Shown here: piece by piece, positions 22,733 to 34,312 of the stretch
How the letters are laid out: each line of letters starts with the position of its first letter
Position numbering within the stretch: position 1 is the stretch's first letter
Assembly: GCA_007922225.1 (NCBI GenBank)
Contig: ML679958.1
Location: 57,864,838-57,928,837 of the forward strand
Length of the DNA: 64,000 nucleotides
Direction: 5' to 3'
DNA from: Emydura subglobosa
Lineage: Eukaryota; Chordata; Testudines; Chelidae
The notes under the pieces: generated by a model
Told to the model about the DNA's origin: nothing
Databases searched by the model: none
What the model saw: only the letters and a program-made list of their open reading frames with translations
Made by a program: the position numbers and the translations under genes

Positions 22733-23300
22733 CTGAACTCCAGGCCCTTTGCCAAATGAGATATTTATATTAAAATCACCTGATTCTACATATATTACAT
22801 AAGTCATTTCAAAGCAAGCTAGAAAGCAATAAGACTATTTGAAGAATTAAATGCTCCAAACTGAAATTCTGTTTTTCTTACAATACCGTCAGTTTTGGTC
22901 TAGAAGTTGGCAAAATTGTATCAGATCTCCAAAGAACTGGACAAACTTTGCCAGGCTCTGAATTTAACCCATCTGAATTTTTTCAATATCTGTAAAAATT
23001 AATTTTATTTAAAAAAAAAAAAAACGATGTCAAGACCACTGACAAGCTGGAGCTGTTAAAAGCAATTAAGTTATTACACCTGAGAAGTGCTACACATTAC
23101 ACGGAGGTGCGAAGCCAGATTTTTTAGAGTGACCCAGAGCCATCTTCAGGAATTGTTCCCTCCTCCTACCCCTCATCAATTTTCCCCTACCTCTACTTGA
23201 CCCACATAATGACAATAATTGGAGGCTGAGGGTGGGAGGAAATATCTGATCTCTCTCACAGTTTAAAAGTATATTTGGAAGGAGAAAAGGTAAAATATGA
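22733..23300. other. AT-rich unique sequence
   Basis: Nothing recognised apart from an A-run at about 23010-23024. Confidence 0.45.
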
Positions 23301-23408
23301 AGGGCTTGATTCTGCTGTCATTTACCAGCGAAAACCTATGGTCAATCTACTCTAATCAGTGGAGCTATAGAGATTTGAAACCAGTCTCGAAGAGAGCAGA
23401 ATCAACCC
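23301..23408. repeat. Short palindromic element
   Basis: 'ttgattctgct' at 23306-23316 is mirrored exactly by 'agcagaatcaa' at 23395-23405. The outer bases 'aggg' and 'ccct' extend the arms. The size (about 108 bp) and lack of coding sequence suit a MITE-like element. Confidence 0.5.
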
Positions 23409-24394
23409 TGCAGTCTCTTGAAGCTGAATGTGTGGCCTCTGTACTCTTAACTTTTCTTTTTCTGAGAAAAGAAAGATTTGAGGCTTTAGCAATAACAAAA
23501 TAGGGTTAGTACTTAAACACTGCCATCTGCGACTCTTAGAAATAGCTCAGTAAACAAGGCAGGTTAGTTGGCAAGCATGTTATTCAAAGGTCATACAAAG
23601 TATTGATTTCTCTCCAAGGTACCTTAATTACACTGCTCAGAGTATTGAAAACAAGAACATCCATGATGTTACCAACAGTGCAAGATCATTGGGTGGATTA
23701 AAAAAAACAACCAGCAGTTTAGACCTGTTTGAATACAATACCTGATGTGTTCTTCAGAGAACAGAGACAAAATCATTGCCAGCAATGCTCTTTTAATCTA
23801 ACTGGCTGAAGTGATACACAAGCACCTATTTTTCCTGTTATTATTTCACATGCCTCACCTACCAGAGTAGATAACCTGACTATAAAATTACTTTAATTCA
23901 TAGCATTTTAAAAATTTCCTAGAGATGCAAATCTAATTATGCTGAAACAAGGTGAGTCTCTATTATAGATGTATCATTCTGTTCTGATTAACAATAAACT
24001 ACCTGATGGCTTTGCCTGATGTCCATACTAAGATGTTTTCATCTGGTATATAAGTAGCTGAAAGTGTTGCAGTTTCTCTCTAGTCTTTGGATGTACAGTA
24101 GTAAATATGCAGTTTCATTTCTCTTCATCAGCCACCCAATTACTTAGAAAAATTATAAGAAAAGAGCAACTTACATATTTTCAAAAATATACTGTTCAGG
24201 TATATTAGCCCCACTCCTTAGCTGAGGTGAATCAGTACAGCTCCACTGTTTGTTATTTATAAAATAAAGATAATTAAAATTTCATTTTTCCCATTGCAAT
24301 TTAGAGTAATTGGGTTTTTCCACCTTCCAGATTGTCAGACCAGCTTGTCTTGTGTGGGATGCCACTTCTGGCAGAAGCAAATCTACACGGACAA
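23409..24394. other. AT-rich unique sequence
   Basis: No repeat or exon recognised. Confidence 0.45.
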
Positions 24395-24560
24395 AGGATG
24401 GCTTTGTAGTTAAGACACAGGTCTAGGCTGTACATGATGTAAGTTCTATTGCTGCTACAAACTTTCCTCATGAGCTTATGCAACTCACCTAAACTCCATG
24501 TGCCTCAGCTTCCTTACTTAGAAAATGTGGCTAACATTTACCTATCTAATAAAGATCCTT
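24395..24560 (+). mobile_element. MIR-type SINE
   Basis: Head 'gctttgtagttaagacac', core 'gagcttatgcaactcacc' and 'atgtgcctcagcttcctta' are in family order. The 3' part fades after about 24560. Confidence 0.75.
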
Positions 24561-24704
24561 GAGGCTAAATTAATATCTGTAAATCATAGTGTGATCCTCC
24601 TAGAGAAGGAGCGAGGTAAGTGCAAAGATGTCCTCCCGGCCACTTTTCAGTACAACATACCGTGCTGTGTGAGAGATCCTCTACAATGGTGCATTTTTAC
24701 CTTC

Positions 24705-25200
24705 CCAACTACGGATTACAAAGCATTTTACAAATATTAATGGATTAAACTTCACAGAAGCCCTGCGAGGTAGAGAAGAATCATTATCTACCTGTTACAG
24801 TCAGGAGACTCTCAGGGTAATGTCTACACCACATCTGGGCAGGGGGGATTCCCATCACAGATAGACAGAGATGCACAAGCTCTGCTCAAGCCAGCATGGC
24901 CACAGTGACACAGGTAGTGGCTCGGGCTAGCCACCGGAGTACAATCCCAGCTGACTCAGGGCAGTTAGCCTGAGCCAGCATGGCCACACTGCTATTCTTT
25001 GAGCATTAGCTCTAGCAGAGCAAGCGTGTATCTGTCTACCCACGCTGGGGGATGCACCTCCTGGGTGCTTCATAGACATACCCTTAAATAGAGAGGTTAA
25101 GCAAACTTGCCCAAGTTCACTCAAGAAAGCTGTTGCAGAACAAGTAACAGAACCCAGATCTCCAGAGTTCCCAGCCTGTGCTATAACCATCAGACCCTCC
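24705..25200 (-). mobile_element. MIR-type SINE split by a DNA element
   Basis: The left piece (24705-24813) shows 'aaagcattttacaaatatt', 'ccctgcgaggtagagaag' and 'tgttacagtcaggagact'. The right piece (25086-25200) continues with 'agagaggttaagcaaactt' and 'gaacccagatctccagagt'. Together they form one reverse-oriented MIR, so the intervening 272 bp arrived later. Confidence 0.85.
24814..25085. mobile_element. Non-autonomous DNA transposon inside MIR
   Basis: The ends are 'agggtaatgtctacacc' and 'atagacataccctt', an imperfect inverted repeat of about 14 bp. The 272-bp interior contains the words 'agccagcatggccacagtg' and 'agccagcatggccacactg', a direct repeat of 17 bp or more about 90 bp apart. 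No coding capacity. The target-site duplication cannot be separated from the diverged SINE sequence. Confidence 0.7.
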
Positions 25201-26149
25201 TTCTTCTCCTAGAAAGTGGCATGTGTGAAGTCTGTACCTTTGAAAACAGAAAACTGAACACATCAGAAAAATATTAGCTATTGCTACTATTTTCACTGTC
25301 ACTAACCTCAAACAGTTGATGTTTCCCAGGAATTGGCTGGATCATGTGTTGTTCCCTGCCTTCCTCAGTGCTAAAGCTTGAGTAGGAAGGAGCAGAATTG
25401 TTTCAATAAACTTTAAATTTGTTCAGAAGCCTGGTTTGACTTAGGGCACCAGGGACATAACATCACTGTCTTGCTGTAAAGCTCTGTTGTGTTAAAGATT
25501 AATGCATCTGCCATGCTGCACAGGAAATCACAATCTAATTGAGTGCTATGTGCAAAACAGGAGTGCTATGCAAGATTTACCTTTTAAATGAGCTATAAAC
25601 TTTAATGAACTGTGTATCTTCTATGTCTGTTTATGAGTCTATTGATTTATATATGCATCCATCCAAAAAAAAAAAAAAAAAAGACACAGCTAGAGTGTGT
25701 TCAGATGCAAGAGTTGTAATTCTGTGTCCCTTGGCTCTGATTCTCCCAGGGCCTATTATACTGGCATTCCACAAAATTTTGTGACAGCATCTGTAAAATT
25801 AAGAACCTAACTGTACAGAATAGTTAGAAGTTTTCTAGTGTGGGAAGAGTGGTGCCCACTATTTATACAGGTGACAGCAAACTACCACATCAGCAATGGA
25901 TAATGACAACTTGCTTTTTAGGGAAAGCTTTCAGATAAACTCCTGAGGAAGTCTCTTATTAGGTTTCACTAAACTGAGGCCAAAATTGGCTGCATTTTCA
26001 GTATAGGGAACTCACAATTACAGGTGCAGTTGAACAGCAACCTAATCTATGTGCATAGTTATTGAAACCGTGCAAGCAAATCATATAGGATGCATATAGT
26101 ATAGAAGAAGGGTGACAACAGTTAGGAGGCTATCCTGGGACTTAGGAGA
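25201..26149. other. Unique sequence, poly-A run
   Basis: Holds an A18 run near 25664-25681. The sequence before it is AT-rich with no gene-like block. Otherwise nothing recognised. Confidence 0.45.
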
Positions 26150-26480
26150 ATTAGGTTTATGTCTTTGTTCTTATAGAAACTTCCTGTGTGACCTTGGGCA
26201 AATCACGTAGGACCAGATTTTTAAAGGTATGAAGGTGCATATAGATGCAGATTGGTGCTGAGGGGATTTTAAAAGACTCCAGACTCCAATTGCAATCAGT
26301 GGGCAATAGGAGCCTATCCTCTTTAGGCACTTTTGAAAATCCCCTTTCAAAATCTGGCCCTGGTCTCTCTCTGCCTCATTTCTCCATTTGTTAAATGGGG
26401 AAGGGGGAGAACAGCATTTAGCTAGCTCACAGGAGTGTTGTGAGGATACATACATTAAAGAGTGTGAGGTCCTCAGACAC
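26150..26480 (+). mobile_element. MIR-type SINE split by a palindromic element
   Basis: The left piece ends 'gtgtgaccttgggcaaatca' and the right piece starts 'ctctctgcctcatttctcc', which are consecutive blocks in other MIR copies. The 3' part runs 'gagtgttgtgaggataca' to 'gtgtgaggtcctcagacac'. Confidence 0.8.
26210..26362. mobile_element. Palindromic MITE-like insertion
   Basis: The left arm 'ggaccagatttttaaagg' and right arm 'cctttcaaaatctggccc' are imperfect reverse complements. The centre 'ctccaattgcaatcagtggg' continues the symmetry. It interrupts the MIR between the 'gggcaaatcac' and 'tctctgcctca' blocks. No clear duplication flanks it. Confidence 0.65.
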
Positions 26481-27893
26481 TCTGGTAATGAGGGCCATAC
26501 TTAAGAGACATACTGATGAGATAAATTGAGAGGATTTATGGTAGAATTTTCTAGGCCATTCAAACTGGTGCATGTGTGTGTGTGTGTGATAGCAAACATA
26601 TACATATGTTTTGTTCTTAATATTTTAGGATTTCAACTTTATTAAATCAAGGAGGAAAAATATGCTGGGGCTGATTTTTCAAAACAACATGCTCACCATT
26701 GCGTGTGCAAATAAAACACACAACCGTGTATCGTATTGATATGTTCAGTCATTTTGATTACGTGTTTAAATCAGGTATAGGCTTGTGCAAATCACTTGGC
26801 TCTAGATTCTTGTTACACACAAACAGCTGTGGCAAAATGAGGGGAGTTAATAGTAGAACATGACAGCTTCTCAAGATATTGACCCAAGTGCTGTCTCTTT
26901 CTCCCCTCTGCCCTGCCCCCCACTGTCATCTGTGGAAGAAAGGGTGGCTTACGGCTGTAAACGTGGAAATGTGCAGCAAGGTTTGACCAGGAACAAATAT
27001 CTCCTTGGGGAAGTACCCCATGAGGATTCTGAAGCTTTCTGAGGTGGCAAGTGTTGGTGGACATGAGCCCCAGCTAGACTTATCTTGCCCCTATGTAGAA
27101 TTTCCCTCAACAGGCCATTTTATACTGTGTATAATAGCTGTAACATTAATGTACATAGTAAACACTGAACCAGACTCTCCACGTCTTTGCATCTTGTGTG
27201 GTCATTCACACTTGCATCAAGTGTATATAAAATGCTGCCAGTTCAGAAGGACAGTTTTTTTCACTTGCTTTGCACAGGTATAAACAGCTTCATGAGATGC
27301 AAGGCCAAGGAAATCAGGCCAAGTTTCACAGTTTGTTCCCTGTCTCCAGTAAGATGCCTGAAGGACATAACAAATTAGAAGCTTTCCTTCCCTCATCACC
27401 ACCCTTTAGATTTTCTTGGCTTTCTGAGGCTATTACTCTTATCTCAAAGGCTGTCGGAGATGAACTTCTATTTTTCCCTTCTTTGCAGTCTACAGCCTCT
27501 AGAGTGTAGCCTATGAGCTCAACTCTCTGTGGGTGTTTCTTATCTTGGTTTCTTAATTGAATTTCTCTCTCCTGTCCCTTTCACACATACACTTGAGCAA
27601 ACATGCTGAAAAATGAACAAGACAAAATGTAAAAGAGAGGGAAATCTGTGTTACATAATAGGCTGGATAGACCAAAAGGGTCCGCTCATTCATATTAGGT
27701 CTTTATAATCATTGTCATCTGTGGGGAGAGAGTATGGGTATTGTTTTATTTTTCAAATGTTAATGAATAAGCCGCTGAAATATGGACCCGTTTACACTAC
27801 ACTCAAACGCTTGGTTATAATTTTTTTAAAATGAACAGTGAATAAGGGGCACTGTCCCTTTGTAGACTAATCTCACGAATTCCTGGTTGGGAC
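26481..27893. other. Unique sequence, short (tg)n
   Basis: A (tg)n run lies at 26573-26588. Several short open frames occur between 26813 and 27509 on both strands, none with a recognisable domain. Confidence 0.45.
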
Positions 27894-28315
27894 TAGGCAT
27901 GTAAAAGCTTAACCGTTTAAATGGTAATCAGCTGTTTAAATGTTTTAAACAGCTGATTAGCGTTTAAACTGGGGGGGGGAGGGGAGCGGCAGCTGGACTT
28001 GGCTCCCCACGAATAGGGGGGAGGCACGGAGCCTAGCACAGGGGACGGGGGGTAGCCGCAGCTGGGCTCAGCTTCCCTAGAGCAGAGGGGGGAAGGCAAG
28101 GAGTTAAGCAGGGGGGTAGCTATGACTGGGCTCAGCTCAGCTCCCCACAAGTGAGAGCTGCCCAGCTACGGCTCTGCACGCACGGCGGAGGGGAAGTGGC
28201 TCCGCAGCTCTCACTTGGCAGTGAGGAGTTGAGCCCAGGACAGTTCCCCCTCCCACACACACACTTTTTAGAACGTTTAAACGGGTTTTTACTTAAACTA
28301 CTTTTTACAACCCTA
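27894..28315. mobile_element. Non-autonomous hAT element, copy 1
   Basis: The left end is 'taggcatgtaaaag' and the right end 'ctttttacaacccta', whose reverse complement is 'tagggttgtaaaaag'. Subterminal 'aaccgtttaaa' and 'cgtttaaacgggt' are also inverted. Flanks are 'gttgggac' and 'gttgagcc', an 8-bp target duplication with two differences. Eight-base duplications and such ends point to hAT. The GC-rich middle repeats the theme 'gcagctgggctcag'. It has no transposase and must have depended on one supplied elsewhere. Confidence 0.8.
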
Positions 28316-28629
28316 GTTGAGCCAGGACGTTGAAATCCCAGAAAATCTCATGGAAAAGTCTGTTTTTATGAGACTTTGGTCATTCAAGAGGTTCGGATGG
28401 CATGGGATGAGCATCCAATATTTTAAATTTTCATCCATAGCCACACTTAATGTTCATAAATTCCTGTTTACAAAATTCCTGGCTGGTGAGCTGGAAGCAC
28501 AACAACAAATCCAGAATGCTGGATGTTTCGTGAACTCATGAAACAGTCAGGAAACAAACCATGCCAAGCCAATCTCCCCTCCACCCCACTTCTGCCTTTA
28601 AAAACCAGCAGGGATTTGAGAGCCAATCA
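28316..28629. other. Unique sequence, nothing recognised
   Basis: The 28317-28541 open frame has no known domain. Confidence 0.4.
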
Positions 28630-28790
28630 TATTCAGCATAGTAGTGCCTAATGGCCAACCAAGAGCGGAGCCGCACTGTGCTTGGCACTGTGCAAACACA
28701 GAGTAGTAGATTGCCCCTGCCCCAAAAAGAGTTTACAATCTAAATAGACAAGACAGACACCAAGTGAAGGAAAGGCAGACAAGCAGAGTG
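28630..28790 (-). mobile_element. L2-like SINE tail, reverse orientation
   Basis: Plus-strand landmarks are 'cactgtgcttggcactgtg', 'ctgccccaaaaagagttta' and 'aatctaaatagacaagaca'. These are the reverse complement of the tail type seen at 44930-45055. Confidence 0.75.
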
Positions 28791-28857
28791 GACTGTGTTA
28801 TCGAAGTGCTGCTCTCTGAAGCCATTCCGTGAGGGTTCTTATTAAAATCCATAAATG

Positions 28858-28995
28858 CCACAACCAGAAGGGTCCACTCTGATCGTCCAGTCTGACCTCC
28901 TTCATGACACAGCCCCTAGAACTTCCCCAACATAATTCCTGTTTGAATTGAAGCATACTTCCTGGGAAAACATCCAATCTTGATTTCAATATGAA
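28858..28995 (-). mobile_element. CR1 3'-end fragment, reverse orientation
   Basis: Starts 'ccacaaccagaagggtcc', followed by 'gtccagtctgacctccttca', 'agaacttccccaacataat' and 'aaacatccaatcttgattt'. This is the reverse complement of the CR1 3' end seen at 46586-46710. Confidence 0.85.
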
Positions 28996-30240
28996 TATTG
29001 TCTTAGCTGCATAGAGGCAAAGCAGACTGGGAAAAGGAGGGAACAATGTAGCATTGCATGCCTGTGCTCACCACATCTCCATGCCCACCTTCATGAGGTT
29101 TGTTATAATTAGGTTGCTCAGATGGGATTCAGACAGTTGTAGTCCTTGATTTAAAGGCCATTTTTTCCTATAGGAGGTGAACCTGGAATAACATTGATAA
29201 TTTAGGGCTGGAGTAGTTAGGTTTTACCTTGACAATGTCTCTTTAAACCAAAGCATTTGTATTACAGTAAAACCCAAGAGTTCTTCTGAATGCAGAAATG
29301 TCTCCCTTAATGTCGCAAATGAAATTTCATAAGAAGAAATCCATTGTTCCATGAATTTATAGATGCATTTCGAAAAGAAACATATTGCAGGTTACTTGAT
29401 TGATTGTTGATTCTTTGGGCATCACTGGAGAGCAACAGAGGAATGTGATGTAGAAATGCATTGGAGGGGATTCAGCGGAGTTCGGGCGGCATCAAATTTC
29501 ATACAGTTTGAGGGGATTTTCACTCTTTTTGGATACTGTAACTAGTCAGGATTATTATCAAATTTCATTTTGCTGAATCTCTGTAAAGCTGAGAACTAGT
29601 GAAAATAAATTCAACTGTAGTGACTTTTGCTCCGTTTCCATTCACATGAAGCTTTCAGTTATTTCAGTATAATTTGTTTCTTTCTTTCCCTGGGACCCCT
29701 TTCTGGTTTCAGGGATTACATATAAAGACCGAAGCTTTATACTGGATGGACACATAAGCAACAGCAAGGCATGCAGCAGGGATCAGATGGGCGCCCATTG
29801 TCTAGTTCACCAAAAAGAAAAGTCTTTTCTCATCTATGGCAGATCTCACATCCTGGCTGTGTCGTATGTGATGGTGGCCTGAAGAGAGCTTGCCACCATG
29901 CCTGAGAATTGTAGGTCTTCTTTAATTTGAGGAGCTGAGGTCTGGATTTTTGGAATTCAGTTCCCTGGGCTTTTTGTAGCCTAAATTTCTTACAGCTGAG
30001 ACCTACAGCCATTCAGATTCCAGAACCCACCCCACTTATATGACAGCTGCCACTTCGGTCAGCACACTGGGGTTTGGACCTAGGACTGCATTGCTAGATG
30101 CATGAGCTGCTACCGCTTAAGCTAAAGCTTTCTATGTGGGGCTGCAACCAACTGATGTCCTCTGTGAATTGGGCACAGAGGGAGAACCTGTGACATGCAC
30201 ACACACACCCTACTGGGTCATATAATGTATAAAGAGAACT
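28996..30240. other. Unique sequence, nothing recognised
   Basis: About 1.2 kb with no recognisable repeat or exon. A minus frame at 29830-30012 has no known domain. Confidence 0.45.
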
Positions 30241-30320
30241 GGGCCAAGTTCCTACCTGGTGTAAATTGTCATTGAAATCAGTGGAGCGACCCCAGTTTAC
30301 ACCAACTGAGAACCTGGCTC
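30241..30320. repeat. 80-bp palindromic element
   Basis: The left arm 'gggccaagttcctacctggt' plus 'gtaaa' faces the right arm 'tttac' plus 'accaactgagaacctggctc'. Nineteen of 25 positions pair, and the centre is 'tcattgaaatcagtgga'. The inner 'tttacac' pair recurs in the copy at 38564-38639. Confidence 0.6.
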
Positions 30321-30364
30321 AGTTGTGTCTGTGTTCCACAGCTGACCGCTTCATTATCCAGGGG

Positions 30365-30915
30365 AAGGAACCATAGGGCTAGAAGGGACCCCAAGGGTCA
30401 AGTACCCCCTGACAAGATGCAGGATTTGTTGTGTCTAAATCATCCAAGACAAGTGGCTATTAAGGATGTAAAAGATTAACCGTTTAAACGGTAACCAGCT
30501 GTTAAAATGTTGGGCAACTCTCGCTGGTGGGGAGGCGCGAAGCCCAGTGGGAGGGGGGGACCCCAGCACTGGGGGGGGGGAGTAGCTGCAGCTGGCCTGG
30601 CAGGGAGTGCAGAGTTTAGTGGGGGACTGGAGGTGGGAGCTGCAGCTGGGCTCAGTTCAGTGAGAGCTGCCCATCTACCACAACAGGGGGGAGCTGCAGC
30701 TAGGCAGCATTCATTTGGTAGTGAGGAGCCGAGCCCAGCACGTTTCTCCCCTCCCCCTACGTTTAACTGGTTAAAGGTTCCATTTTTAGAACGTTTAAAC
30801 AGTTTTTTAATTAAAATATTTTTTACATCCCTAGTGGCTATCCAGCTTCTTTTTGAAAACCTCCAGTGAACGTGCTTCCTTTCACAGGATGTGCCAGAGA
30901 GTCTGCCCTTTGCTA
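30365..30915 (-). mobile_element. CR1 3' region, reverse, split by hAT copy 2
   Basis: The left piece has 'ccatagggctagaaggg' and 'gtctaaatcatccaagaca'. The right piece resumes 'ccagcttctttttgaaaac' and 'ctttcacaggatgtgcc'. These are consecutive in reverse-oriented CR1 tails, so removing 30461-30833 and one copy of the duplication restores a continuous CR1. Confidence 0.7.
30461..30833. mobile_element. Non-autonomous hAT element, copy 2, perfect 8-bp TSD
   Basis: Left end 'taaggatgtaaaag', right end 'ttttacatcccta' (reverse complement 'tagggatgtaaaa'). 'gtggctat' flanks the element exactly on both sides (30453-30460 and 30834-30841). Subterminal 'aaccgtttaaacggtaacc' and 'gaacgtttaaacagtt' match copy 1. 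The 373-bp body shares the 'gagctgcagctaggc' GC-rich theme with copy 1 but differs in length and internal rearrangement. The 120-codon frame at 30507-30869 is a by-product of the GC-rich core. Confidence 0.88.
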
Positions 30916-33900
30916 CTTAGGTGTGAAGCATATGGTTGACAAATGTCCCTAAATACTGGAAATATCCCAGTATCTCCATCAAATTCACAAATGGGAAGGT
31001 ATTGTCCCAGGCTTTGTAAACTGAGCTAATGCATCTATATGTCAAGGAGCAATCCTCAGCAGGCCCAGCAAAAGTGATGTCCTGTCCTCTGCTTTCTGGG
31101 TCATGTAGTGAGCACACACTTTACAAGCCCTTGAACCAGAAGCCCTCTCCCATACATCTACCCAGAGCCATGGGTGGGCAGGAAAAGAGTTGCAAAGACA
31201 CTCATTGGCAAAGGAGACATGGTCACTTTTTCAGTCTCCTGTGCAAATCTCCTTGCCGCTCACCCTCTTCTCCATGCTGTCCCTTCCCACTCCCGTAACA
31301 GGTGGCCTGCGTTTTGCCCATGTGGAGTCACATTCTCCACTCTTAAGAAATGACCCCAGCAGCAGGAGAAACACAGAACCCTGAGCTCAGGTCTGAGAAG
31401 ATAAAAAGCCTTTCAGTGTCACATTATGTCAGCTGGAACTGCCTGATACGATCCAAGCCCTTCAATTTATGGTCTTGGTATGTGACATATGAATTCCTTA
31501 GCACTGCATCCACTTGGGGCTGCCTGGCAGGTTTCAGTAACCAAGTCTCTTCGGGATGCTGCATGTACGTTCCAAGACTTCTAGCCTTCTTTTATTAAAA
31601 AGAAGAACTGCAGGTTTTCATTATTTTCTGAAAATGACTGTAATTCAGACAGCAATCCCAACCCAGCACGATGCCGGTATTGGCTGTGTCACGCCGCCTC
31701 ACCCGCAGCTGTGAGGGGCCTGTAACACAGTGGAATGGTAGGATTCCACTGCACCAGGAGTTAGGGGACCAACAACAGGACCATACTGCAGTCCACAAAG
31801 CACCCTGAGAAAGACATACAGAATGGCTCTTCGGAAGCAAGATAAGCAAAGGGCAGAGGCACAGGATGTGCTACTGCCTGGATCCATTCATCGTCCCCCA
31901 CTAAATGGGGAATGCTATTGCTACAGAGTCATTGTAGCCTTCGGGCGACTTTGCTTCTGTTCTGCCCCTGCAAAGTTCCCCATTAACCATCTGAGTTACC
32001 TGGGCTGGGTGCTGGGAAGAGAATTTGGGGCTTCACTGACTATTCATCAAATTATCATTTGTAAATGCAGCCTGCAGTCTCATCAGCATGGTGAAATTAA
32101 AGATGAACCTGGTATCAGTCCATTAACTGAATGCAGCAGTGCCTATCCAACTTATCCTTTAAAAAGTGTAAGAAGGTCAGACATGAAGTCCAGTCTGCAG
32201 CAAAACATCTGAGAAACTGATAAACAGAAGCTTGAAAATTCTTGGAGTTGGTAAATGTTTAACTTGCGAGTCCTGTCTTGACTCAGTGTTGTTTAGGTTT
32301 ATTTATCCAGTCCTTAAACAAACCAAGGAAAAATTCTTTATTGGGCTTAAATAAATAGGTAATTAAAATAGAAGATGTGAAAGAGCACATGTCCTGCCTA
32401 AAAGTGAAACTGACTAGTGTGCTTCTCTGCCTTCCTCTTATGAAATGAGGCAATGGTTTTTAGTGGTTTATGAAAACTATCTAGGCAGAGAGTAGATGAG
32501 CCTTGGACTTTCAACTGGATTTGAAAATCATCTTTAATACACAATTACTGCCTAGCCCAGCTGTCCACATGAATGCAAATTGTTATGACCATGATCTCGA
32601 ACTATATATTAAGCAGAGATGCGCAGAGGAGGGACTGTTCAACTCCAGACCTCGTTTAGTTTTAGGCTAGGGTTCGGAATTCAGGTTCAAGGCCAAATCT
32701 GCTTTTATGGAACATTTTTCTGGGACATCTGCAGCATATCTATAGATTGGTTTAACAGTTCTATTGAATTCCATTACAGGGCTGTAATTCTCCTTTCACT
32801 TGTATAGGCTGTTCAGAGTAAGTTCTGCAGAATCCTTTTGGTTTCATCCCCATTCTATTTGATAGGTTTTATCCATCTGGGCAAGGCTAGAGTTTGGTTA
32901 GGATAGCAGCAAAATCTTGCAGGATCACAGAGTGGCATTCAAACTAAATCCAGAAAATAGGCCTCGTGCCACAACCAAAACTATAGGGACAGATTCAGAG
33001 CCAAAGATTTGAATCCCAACTGCCAACCCCTGAAATTTAGGATGGTCTCAGATTTTAAGTTCCAGCTCAAGTCCATGTGTTATAATGCAGTTCACACAGA
33101 ACCACTGTCATGGTTGTTCCTCTGGAACAGCTATGTTACATGAAAACTGGGTCAGGTGCAAGAGAGAAGAGAGGCATCTTTACCCAGGATCAGCCACCTC
33201 CATCTGTGTCTGGAAACACCATCCCTTAGGCAGGGCAAGAGACACAGATCTCAACCCAGGCAAAGAGAGTAGGTAGATTTCCAGAATCTTTCATTTCTGC
33301 AATCTGCTCTAACTAGGACTTGCTAGATTTTTATATATAGGAAAGTCACTGTATATAATAAAGGCTGAAGTGCTATTTTTAGGCAGTGACACCAGGAATT
33401 TCTGCTCTGTGTGTTTAATATAGAAACAACATATCCCTTAAAAGCCTGATTTTACAGTTTTACTCCCCATCCATACCTTGCTGCACAATTTTTTTAGGTC
33501 CTGATTTAATCCTTTCTTGTTGCCATGGCAATGGTAACACAAACACCTCAGAAGGATGAGCTGAGTCAGTGCTCCTTCTCCTGGAAGAATGTACTTACTG
33601 TACACACGAGCTGAAAAATGTTTACAGTAATTTTCACCACATGGTAGGAGAGTTTATTAAGTCATAAAGCAGAAACCAGTGTCTGGGGCCAGAGACACGT
33701 CAGCCCAGACAGGAGATCAGGGAACATTTTACTTTGTTCCCAACCACTGTGATGACCACATTTTGCCTTTTACCCAATCCAGCTCAGTGATATCAAGTAG
33801 GCTGAGCATTTTGCGTGCTAGATTACACTTTAAAGCTTAGACAAATAGACCATTTCTTTCCAAAAAGTTCCTCCCAGATTCAAACCCAAACAGCACTGAT

Positions 33901-33989
33901 ACTTTCAGCAAAATATTCTAACCTTTGCCCTCCTCTTCAGGGTGTTTTTCCAAACGGGGAAAGAGGACTGAATCCTCTTAATCCCCCTG
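30916..33989. other. Unique sequence, nothing recognised
   Basis: Three kilobases without an identifiable gene or repeat. The segment 32640-33080 has a repeat-like feel ('ttcagagccaaagatttga') but no termini. The 31823-32212 open frame (129 codons) has no known domain. Confidence 0.45.
33519..33532. promoter_or_regulatory. RFX X-box-like palindrome
   Basis: 'gttgccatggcaat' fits the RFX X-box pattern GTNRCC, spacer, RGYAAC in 13 of 14 positions and is followed at once by a second half site, 'ggtaac'. RFX factors bind such sites near many genes. Whether this one is used cannot be judged from sequence. Confidence 0.4.
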
Positions 33990-34158
33990 TGGGATTGGTA
34001 CCTGTTATTAAGTGTCATTATCCCTGTCTGGCAAGTGCTGAAGTGGAGGCAGGTTGTTTAAATAACTTGCCGAGGGGCGTTAGTGGCAGAGCCAAGACTA
34101 ACGCTCATGCATTCCTGACTCTCAGCTCTACGGTAAGACCATCGAACCACACCTCTCT
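33990..34158 (-). mobile_element. MIR-type SINE, reverse orientation
   Basis: Blocks 'gtgtcattatccctgtctg', 'aataacttgccgagg', 'tagtggcagagccaaga' and 'taagaccatcgaaccacac' follow the reverse order of MIR. Confidence 0.8.
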
Positions 34159-34312
34159 TTGATAACCGATGTGTAATTTGAAATGTTAGTCTCACAAGAT
34201 TGATGTAGCATGGTCTCAATGATCTCTTCACATTACCGGGTATAAGCTTCATGCCAAAACCTTACGAAAATTACCACTGCCCAGGGTCTTCATAGATGGG
34301 AAAAATCCAGCA

